From contig CAWIOU010000023.1 in assembly GCA_963837805.1 (NCBI GenBank), forward strand, positions 434,001-498,000: a stretch of 64,000 nucleotides of DNA, given 5' to 3'. The notes under the pieces were generated by a model. It ran no database searches, was not told where the DNA came from, and saw nothing but the letters and a program-made list of their open reading frames with translations. Below, one piece after another: positions 61,263 through 64,000 of this stretch (the first letter of the stretch is position 1; each line of letters opens with the position of its first letter). Made by a program: the position numbers and the translations under genes. The stretch is from Bog-756 sp963837805. GTDB lineage: Bacteria; Actinomycetota; Acidimicrobiia; Acidimicrobiales; RAAP-2.

Positions 61263-61634
61263 TCACAGCCGCCACGGAGGGTCGCGACGGTTCTCTCCGG
61301 CGTGGAAGAGGCACAGCCGGTGCCCGTCCGGATCGCGCAGCCGGCTCTCCCGCCATAGCCATGGCATGTCAGCCGGCGCCTGCTCGAACTCGATGCCGTC
61401 CGCCCGCAGGCGTTGGCAGGCCAGGTCGAGATCGTCGATCTCGAAGTACACGGTCACCTGTTCGAATTCGGGAACGCTCCCGACGAGGTCGACCGAGAAC
61501 GTGCTCTCGCCTTCGGGGCACTCGAAGCGCAGGTAGTGCTCGTCCTTGACGATCAGGGTGAGGCCCAGCGTCCGATAGAACGCCTCCGACCGGGCGAGGT
61601 CGGTCGAACCCACGGTCACCTGGTCGAGTCGCAT
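61263..61634 (-). CDS. VOC-family (glyoxalase-like) protein
   Basis: 123 residues, two beta-alpha-beta-beta-beta modules: MRLDQVTVGSTDLARSEAFYRTLGL then VYFEIDDLDLACQRLRADG and RESRLRDPDGHRLCLF. The usual metal ligands are hard to place: Gln5 and Glu in the last strands are partly replaced (Cys/Leu-Phe-His). So it may be a binding or resistance protein and not a dioxygenase. ATG 61634 is clear. It lies between the M24 gene and the nitronate monooxygenase on the same strand. Confidence 0.8.
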   Translation of the reverse strand: MRLDQVTVGSTDLARSEAFYRTLGLTLIVKDEHYLRFECPEGESTFSVDLVGSVPEFEQVTVYFEIDDLDLACQRLRADGIEFEQAPADMPWLWRESRLRDPDGHRLCLFHAGENRRDPPWRL

Positions 61635-61688
61635 GCCTCCATTGTGGCCGCCCGGACGGTTCTCCTGCCGGAGGCCACGACCGAGGGG

Positions 61689-62720
61689 TCAGCGCCCGGC
61701 AGCGCCGGCCCGCCGGGCGTCGGCCGCCACCCGACGGACGATGGTGGCCGCGGGCTCGGTGGTCACGTGGCGCCATCCGGTGCCCGCCCAGAGGTTGGGG
61801 ACACTGGTGTCCCCGGCCCGGGTGGCGGCCAGGCGAAGGGGCCGGGTGAGGTGGTGCACCTCGGGGTAGGCCTGGGGTGCCTGCCTGTCGTGTTCGAGGG
61901 CGAAGCGGTTGGCCAGTCCGCGGGCGAAGCGGCCGCTGTAGGCACGGGTGACGATGGTGTCCGGATAGAGCCCGTCGAGCAGAGCCCGACGGTACGGGAC
62001 CGACGTCCCCGCTTCGGGTGTGCACAGGAGGGCGGTACCCAGCTGCACGGCGGCTGCGCCGGCGCCCAGGGCGGCGGCGGCGTCGGGCCCGCTCATGATT
62101 CCGCCGCAGGCGATCAGAGGCAGGTCGCTCACCTCCCGGACGGTCCCGAGGAGCGACAGCAGCGGGCGCCGGTTGATGTCAAGGTCGATGAAGCTGCCCT
62201 GGTGGCCACCGGCCTCGGTCCCCTGTACAGCGAGAAGGTCGGCACCGGTCGCCGCGGCCAGCTCGGCCTCGCTCGCCCCGGTGACAGTGACCGCGACCTG
62301 GATACCGGCGCGGTGCAGTCGAGCGACGGTCTCCGAAGTCGGGCACCCGAAGGTGAAGCTGACCAGATGGACGCGGGCCGATTCGACCACGTCCAATTTG
62401 GCCGCGTAGGCATCGTCCTCCCATTTCGGCTCGCCCAGCGGGACGTTGAGCCGGTCGGACTCGGGTCGCAGCGACTCGGCGTAGGCGGCGACCGGGCCAG
62501 GATCGCCCGGTGCTGACGGGACGAAGAGATTCACGCCGAAGGGGGCGCCGGTCAGCGAACGGGTGGCGGTGATGGCCTCGCGGAGTCCCTCGGCCGACAG
62601 GTAGCCGGCGGCGATGAAACCGTATCCGCCCGCGGTCGAGACGGCGGCGGTCAACTCGGGAGTGGACGGGCCGCCCGCCATCGGGGCCTGCACGACGGGG
62701 AGCTCGCTCGGGAGATGCAC
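61689..62720 (-). CDS. Nitronate monooxygenase (2-nitropropane dioxygenase family)
   Basis: 343 residues. FMN-dependent TIM-barrel enzyme that removes toxic nitronates such as propionate 3-nitronate. PVVQAPMAGGPSTPELTAAVS, GYGFIAAGYLS, VTGASEAELAAATGADLLAVQGTEAGGHQGS (shown in part; the His/Gly loop AGGHQG holds the catalytic His) and IACGGIMSGPDAAAALGAGAAAVQLGTALL, the phosphate-binding end, are all there. It begins at GTG 62720. Actinobacterial members often also act on fatty-acid-like nitro compounds. There is no obvious partner. Confidence 0.88.
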   Translation of the reverse strand: MHLPSELPVVQAPMAGGPSTPELTAAVSTAGGYGFIAAGYLSAEGLREAITATRSLTGAPFGVNLFVPSAPGDPGPVAAYAESLRPESDRLNVPLGEPKWEDDAYAAKLDVVESARVHLVSFTFGCPTSETVARLHRAGIQVAVTVTGASEAELAAATGADLLAVQGTEAGGHQGSFIDLDINRRPLLSLLGTVREVSDLPLIACGGIMSGPDAAAALGAGAAAVQLGTALLCTPEAGTSVPYRRALLDGLYPDTIVTRAYSGRFARGLANRFALEHDRQAPQAYPEVHHLTRPLRLAATRAGDTSVPNLWAGTGWRHVTTEPAATIVRRVAADARRAGAAGR

Positions 62721-62811
62721 GATCCCGATTGTTGTCGATCCGCTGGGGTCGTGCCCTCCCGGTCCGTGGTCGCATCGCCCAACGGAGAGCTTGCCTTCGC
62801 CGTCGCGGTGC

Positions 62812-63015
62812 TCAGTCGGTGGCGAAGGAACCGGCGGCTACGAGAAGGCCGTCGAGCAGCGAGGAGTCTCCGGTCACCTGGGTGTCCAGTTCACTCTGGT
62901 CCAGACGGTTGGCCGAGTCGTTCAAGGCCTGAATCGGCTCGCACGAGACCGGCCCGGCGCAACAACTCAGGGAGCAACAGAGGACGAAGGACGGAACGAA
63001 GGAGGAGATTGCAGC
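62812..63015 (-). other. Coding-like frame without a start codon
   Basis: In the 356-bp gap before the enoyl-CoA hydratase gene a minus-strand frame is open from 63015 to a TGA at 62812. It reads as a hydrophobic Cys-rich part and then PIQALNDSANRLDQSE, LDTQVTGDSSLLDGLL and VAAGSFATD, with high GC at third positions as in real genes here. The only in-frame ATG (63027) is separated by an in-frame TGA (63016-63018) after three codons. A TTG at 62925 would give 37 residues. It may be the remains of a short exported protein, or chance. Confidence 0.3.
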
Positions 63016-63076
63016 TCAGCCGGCCATTCTCCTAGGATCGCCCCCGGGCTCAGCGATCGAGCGCCGGAAGGAAGTC

Positions 63077-63856
63077 ATGACGGAGAAGGTGATACTGGAG
63101 GTGAGGGGCCCGATCGCGGTGATCACCAATAATCGTCCCGAAAAGCGCAATGCCTTCGATGACGAGATGGATGTGCGTCTCTTCGACATCCTTGCCGAAC
63201 TCAAGGAACGACGGGACGTTCGGGCCGTCGTGTGGCGGGGCGAGGGACCGGTGTGGTCAGCGGGAAGGGATGTGTCGGTCATCGGCACCAACGCCACCTC
63301 GCTGAGCCACCACGACCTCATGACGAGGGGCCACAAAGGAATCCTTCAGCTCTTCGAGCTGGATGTGCCATCGATAGCGGCCTTGCACGGCTGGGCGATC
63401 GGAGGTTCGTTCCAGCGAGCATTGCTCTGCGATATGCGCATCGCAGCCGAAGGCACGAGGTTCCAGCTCCCCGAACTGAGCAAGGGCGTGATCCCTGACA
63501 CCGGTGGCATGGGTCGCCTCTTCGAGATATGCGGTTCGGGTGTTGCCAGCGATCTCATCAACACCGGGCGGGTCATGAGCGTCGACGAGGCCTACATGCA
63601 CGGAATTGTCTCTCGAGTGGTGCCGCCGGAGGAACTCGACGACACGGCATGGGAAATGGCGGAGAAGATCGCGGCTGCTCCGATGGTCACCGTGAAGCTG
63701 GCGAGGCGGGTGCTTCAGCATTTGAGCGAGCCGCACGTCCGCTCGTCGATGGCCGACGAGTTGATCTATCAGACCTTCATCAACAAGTCGGATGACTTCG
63801 CTGAGTTCCAGGCGGCCACACGCGAAGGACGTGAGCCGAAGTACTTCGGTAGCTGA
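63077..63856 (+). CDS. Enoyl-CoA hydratase/isomerase family protein
   Basis: 259 residues of the crotonase fold. VAVITNNRPEKRNAFDDEMDV at the start (given in part), oxyanion region GPVWSAGRDVSVIG, second oxyanion Gly in GWAIGGSFQRALLCDMRIAAE and the Glu region FQLPELSKGVIPDTGG. The catalytic Glu of the hydratases (PE of LPELSKG) is present; the first Glu of classical hydratases is replaced within GSFQRALL, so isomerase or other activity is possible. GGAAGGAAGTC precedes ATG 63077. Base use is a little less GC-rich than in the neighbours. It may serve fatty acid or aromatic CoA breakdown. Confidence 0.85.
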   Translation: MTEKVILEVRGPIAVITNNRPEKRNAFDDEMDVRLFDILAELKERRDVRAVVWRGEGPVWSAGRDVSVIGTNATSLSHHDLMTRGHKGILQLFELDVPSIAALHGWAIGGSFQRALLCDMRIAAEGTRFQLPELSKGVIPDTGGMGRLFEICGSGVASDLINTGRVMSVDEAYMHGIVSRVVPPEELDDTAWEMAEKIAAAPMVTVKLARRVLQHLSEPHVRSSMADELIYQTFINKSDDFAEFQAATREGREPKYFGS

Positions 63857-63948
63857 TCCGGGGACAGCGAGACAACGATCTGAGACCCGGCTGAGCACGT
63901 TCTCTTTGTCAGTAGCGGGAGGATCGACGTGTCATTAGCATTGGCCCC

Positions 63949-64000
63949 ATGCCTCTGTTCATCGATCGTCACAATCTGCCGGGCGTGACACCGACGGAGA
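63949..64000 (+). CDS. Start of a DUF4242-like small protein, cut by the window edge
   Basis: ATG 63949 begins MPLFIDRHNLPGVTPTE and runs off the right edge. MPLF-x-D-x-H-LPG-x-T-x-E is the start of DUF4242 (SCO4226-type nickel-binding) proteins, ferredoxin-like small proteins common in actinobacteria. The upstream GGGAGGATCG is somewhat far for a Shine-Dalgarno (about 22 bp) and no terminator separates it from the enoyl-CoA hydratase gene 92 bp before. Confidence 0.55.
   Translation, partial: MPLFIDRHNLPGVTPTE

Overview
The window is 64 kb of very GC-rich, densely packed bacterial chromosome. An adenosylcobalamin-dependent ribonucleotide reductase, a class E type sortase, DUF4012 and DUF222/HNH proteins, an LLM-class (F420-type) oxidoreductase and long secreted proteins with GYW...DGGVFxFG repeats point to an actinobacterium. 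The class Acidimicrobiia is my best guess, from gene content only. I saw no rRNA, tRNA, CRISPR array, prophage or insertion sequence.

Layout. 1-5.1 kb: cell-surface genes (edge of a probable polysaccharide flippase, DUF4012 protein, sortase facing an LPFTG-anchored protein, two small membrane proteins). 5.2-8 kb: three-gene ABC exporter with overlapping starts. 8.1-9.2 kb: zeta-like toxin with ParD-like antitoxin and an operator-like repeat. 9.4-12.8 kb: nrdJ with its redox tail behind an in-frame TGA, and a promoter carrying NrdR-box-like sites. 12.9-30 kb: mixed metabolism (broken glycerol kinase, ACT protein, acyltransferase, acetoacetate-decarboxylase-like protein, TetR/SMP-30 pair, aminotransferase, glycosyltransferase, queG, HNH protein, acyl-CoA ligase). 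31-46 kb: genes that fit amine, omega-amino-acid and alanine catabolism (semialdehyde and aldehyde dehydrogenases, alanine dehydrogenase, two APC permeases, an Lrp regulator in front of a class III aminotransferase and a FAD amine oxidase), ending with panD. 43.8-55 kb: two large exported repeat proteins around a nucleosidase, MFS exporter, gamma-glutamyltransferase and SGNH protein. 55-60 kb: two related secreted Lipoprotein_15-type proteins around a sterol-desaturase-like hydroxylase and a GGDEF-EAL protein. 60-64 kb: M24 peptidase, VOC protein, nitronate monooxygenase, enoyl-CoA hydratase and the first codons of a DUF4242 protein.

Two window-wide features matter to the reader. First, seven genes have frames broken by small indels, some at G/C runs, and nrdJ has an in-frame stop. 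This suggests an indel-prone assembly, so each break should be confirmed before the gene is called dead. Second, many spacers carry their own short tandem repeat (9-35 bp units), often directly after a stop codon.
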